Shown here: one piece after another, positions 62,553 through 64,000 of the stretch
Layout of the letters: each line of letters begins with the position of its first letter
Numbering within the stretch: the first letter of the stretch is position 1
DNA from: Schlegelella_A sp038318385
Lineage (GTDB): Bacteria; Pseudomonadota; Gammaproteobacteria; Burkholderiales; Burkholderiaceae_C
DNA length: 64,000 bases
Assembly: GCA_038318385.1 (NCBI GenBank)
Contig: JBBQCD010000019.1
Location: forward strand, 1-64,000
Direction: 5' to 3'
Notes under the pieces: generated by a model
What the model saw: the letters and a program-made list of their open reading frames with translations, nothing else
Told to the model about the DNA's origin: nothing
The model's database searches: none
Position numbers and translations under genes: made by a program

Positions 62553-63896
62553 CTACCCCCCGCCCGCCAACTCCCTCTCCAGCACCTTCGGGTTGTCGCG
62601 CCACCGCTCCACCCACTCCTGTGCCACGTCGCCCGGGTAGACGTCCTCGATCCCTTCCCTCAGCGCCCTGACGATGGCCGACGCCAGGGCCGCGGGCGTC
62701 ACTTTCGGAGGCGGCAGGTTCTGGTTCCATTCGTCGTCGATCGGGCCGGGAAAGACGTTGATGACACGGATGCCGGTCGGGCGCATCTCGGCGCGCAGGC
62801 ACTGCGCGAGTGAATACGCGGCCGCCTTCGAGGCCGAGAACGTGCCGTGCGGCGGGTAGTTCGAGAGGGCGTAGACCGACAGCAGGTTGACCCAGGCGGC
62901 AGCATGCGTCGTGCCGTCGGCGGAACGCCCCTTCAGCGCCGGGCCGAATTCCTGCGCCAGGCGCAGCAGGCCGAAGTAGTTGATGTCCATCTCGGCCCGG
63001 GCCGCGTCGGTGCCGCGGCGCGAGGCGATGCCGAAGGCGCGGTGGACCTCGGCGTTGTTGACGACGATGTCGACCTTGCCGCCGATCTCGCCGGCGAGCT
63101 CGGTGACCGAGCGGCCGTTGGTGAGGTCGAGTGGCACCAGCGACACCTGCGGCAACGCGGTGATGTCGTCGAGCCCGCCAAACTGTTTCCAGGGCTCGGC
63201 GTGGCCGACCCAGACGATGTCGGCGCCGGCCTTCACCAGCGCCTTGACGAGCGCCTGGCCGACCTCGGTCTTGCCGTCGGTGACGAGGATCTTTCTGAAC
63301 TTCGGGTCGCTGGTCATCTCGCGCAGCATCTTGTCGTCGGCCATGTGTTCGCTCTCCTCGGGTGGGAATCCGATCAGCACCGCGGCGCCGGCGCGGTCGA
63401 GCCGTGCACCCACGTGCACGCGAACGGCTGGTGGCGGCGGCATGTCAGCGGCACGTCGCACGAAAGGTGCGGGCGTCGAGCCGGCAGTGAGCGTCGAGCC
63501 GGCGCCGGGTCGCCACGGCGGCGGCGACGCGACGTCGCCATGCAAGTGCACGATCACCGTCGGCCCGGCATCCAGGCGCACCAGGCCGAGCCGCCACGGC
63601 AGGCGCTCGCGGTAGAAGGGGTCGTTGCTGTGGTGCAGCACGGTCTCGCTCAGCAACTCGCCGCCGCCTTGCTGCGGCGTCCATTTCAGCTCCGGCGAGA
63701 GACAGCGGACGCAGGCGTCCCGTGGTGGGTACTGCACGGCCTTGCAGCGCTGGCACACCTGCAGCTCGAAGCGGCCCTCGGCGGCGGCCGCGGTCATGCC
63801 GAGCGCGGTGCGTCCGCGGGCGAACGGCGGCAGGTTCATCTGCCGCGTCCGCAGCACCGGGTTCTTCTTCCGCGGCTTCATCAGCGGCATGGTCAT
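62553..63896 (-). CDS. Zn-ribbon OB-fold / SDR fusion protein
   Basis: A 447-residue fusion from ATG 63896, with GGGAGG about 10 bases upstream and overlapping the thiolase stop (ATGA). Residues about 30-190: a DUF35-type rubredoxin-like zinc ribbon (CQRCKAVQYPPRDACVRC, four Cys) and OB-fold as in thiolase-partner proteins. Residues about 200-447: an SDR with Rossmann start KILVTDGKTEVGQAL, VNNAEVHRAFG and SVYALSNYPPHGTFSASKAA. The glycine motif is TDGKTEVG rather than TGxxxGxG, so cofactor binding may be altered. Next to a thiolase, this suggests acyl-CoA or side-chain degradation. A 6-residue duplication AGST sits in the OB-fold part. Confidence 0.88.
   Translation of the reverse strand: MTMPLMKPRKKNPVLRTRQMNLPPFARGRTALGMTAAAAEGRFELQVCQRCKAVQYPPRDACVRCLSPELKWTPQQGGGELLSETVLHHSNDPFYRERLPWRLGLVRLDAGPTVIVHLHGDVASPPPWRPGAGSTLTAGSTPAPFVRRAADMPPPPAVRVHVGARLDRAGAAVLIGFPPEESEHMADDKMLREMTSDPKFRKILVTDGKTEVGQALVKALVKAGADIVWVGHAEPWKQFGGLDDITALPQVSLVPLDLTNGRSVTELAGEIGGKVDIVVNNAEVHRAFGIASRRGTDAARAEMDINYFGLLRLAQEFGPALKGRSADGTTHAAAWVNLLSVYALSNYPPHGTFSASKAAAYSLAQCLRAEMRPTGIRVINVFPGPIDDEWNQNLPPPKVTPAALASAIVRALREGIEDVYPGDVAQEWVERWRDNPKVLERELAGGG
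63473..63503. repeat. 18-bp in-frame near-tandem repeat within the OB-fold coding part
   Basis: GCGTCGAGCCGGC occurs at 63473-63485 and 63491-63503, an 18-bp period that gives AGSTLT-AGSTPA in the protein. It adds low-complexity linker residues without breaking the frame. Confidence 0.7.
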
Positions 63897-64000
63897 GACG
63901 CCGACCTCCCGAGGATGACCGCGCCGGTGCACAGGCACCGGTCGTAGGTGACCATGCCGAACCCGGAGACCAGGCCGAACTGCGCATCGGGCACGGCGCG
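63893..64000 (-). CDS. Thiolase (acetyl-CoA acetyltransferase-like) C-terminal end
   Basis: The minus strand from the window edge is open for 35 codons plus TGA (63893-63895). It ends FGLVSGFGMVTYDR and CLCTGAVILGRSAS, the C terminus of SCP-x-type/lipid-transfer thiolases. The stop overlaps the next gene's ATG by 3 bp, so these two are translated in succession. The active-site cysteine is off the edge. Confidence 0.7.
   Translation of the reverse strand, partial: RAVPDAQFGLVSGFGMVTYDRCLCTGAVILGRSAS

Noticed and set aside
1..64000. tRNA or rRNA genes, CRISPR arrays, insertion sequences or attachment sites
   Set aside because: No cloverleaf, spaced repeat array, transposase frame or integrase was seen on either strand; a tool-based search could still find a short tRNA.

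Overview
The window reads as about 64 kb of high-GC chromosome from a betaproteobacterium of the order Burkholderiales. This is inferred from the very high GC in third codon positions, a Bug/TctC-type solute receptor, PuuA/PuuB-like putrescine genes, a PEP-CTERM-like secreted-protein remnant, and the absence of plasmid or phage backbone genes. I see no rRNA, tRNA, CRISPR array, insertion sequence or integrase. Most of it is ordinary chromosomal content arranged in short operons.

Layout. 1-11.5 kb: a cyclase-family fragment and an SDR dehydrogenase, divergent from a large BTAD-ATPase-TPR regulator; a small protein and an Ig-domain lipoprotein; then a minus-strand catabolic operon (D-amino-acid dehydrogenase-like oxidase, Bug receptor, amidohydrolase, class II aldolase). 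11.7-19.7 kb: a small lipoprotein, a cyclase-ATPase-TPR signalling protein, a MATE exporter, a large secreted protein of unknown function and an HPF-like ribosome-associated protein. 19.7-26.1 kb: a SulP transporter preceded by a promoter and a possible 21-codon leader ORF, the ybhP-clsB-ybhN-like membrane-lipid operon and an MFS exporter. 26.2-33.3 kb: a response regulator, a VOC protein and a red-light signalling pair. 33.3-38.8 kb: amidase, FKBP isomerase, an M23 peptidase/coiled-coil/bactofilin cell-shape operon, a small Ala/Lys-rich exported protein and a diguanylate cyclase. 39-42 kb: an MscS channel with a split MgtE system. 42-51 kb: DUF2182/DUF1326, MAPEG, a broken secreted-protein gene, a metallo-beta-lactamase/pseudo-receiver/GAF fusion, a slipin/NfeD pair, PilZ, YbaK-like deacylase and a Tat-type aldo/keto reductase. 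51-60.6 kb: GST (YghU-like), puuA-puuB-like pair, diacylglycerol kinase, and a six-gene minus-strand operon (GntR regulator, amino-acid ABC transporter, class IV aminotransferase). 60.8-64 kb: a frameshifted BenE-type transporter, then an OB-fold/SDR fusion overlapping the end of a thiolase.

The most unusual place is the light-signalling pair at 27.2-33.3 kb. The minus-strand gene is one uninterrupted 665-codon frame that begins as a heme oxygenase (the enzyme that makes biliverdin) and continues as a bacteriophytochrome (the protein that binds biliverdin). At the fusion point the chromophore-binding cysteine is gone, and at a second junction the PHY domain and the phospho-accepting histidine helix are gone. 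The divergent neighbour is a PAS-GAF-kinase-receiver-PAS-kinase-receiver hybrid of about 1247 residues, put out of frame by a perfect 61-bp tandem duplication bounded by a 7-bp microhomology; removing one copy restores one open frame. Either this photoreceptor locus is being rearranged through microhomology (possibly reversibly, for the duplication), or the assembly is wrong in several places at once. Raw reads spanning 27.6-30.7 kb would decide.
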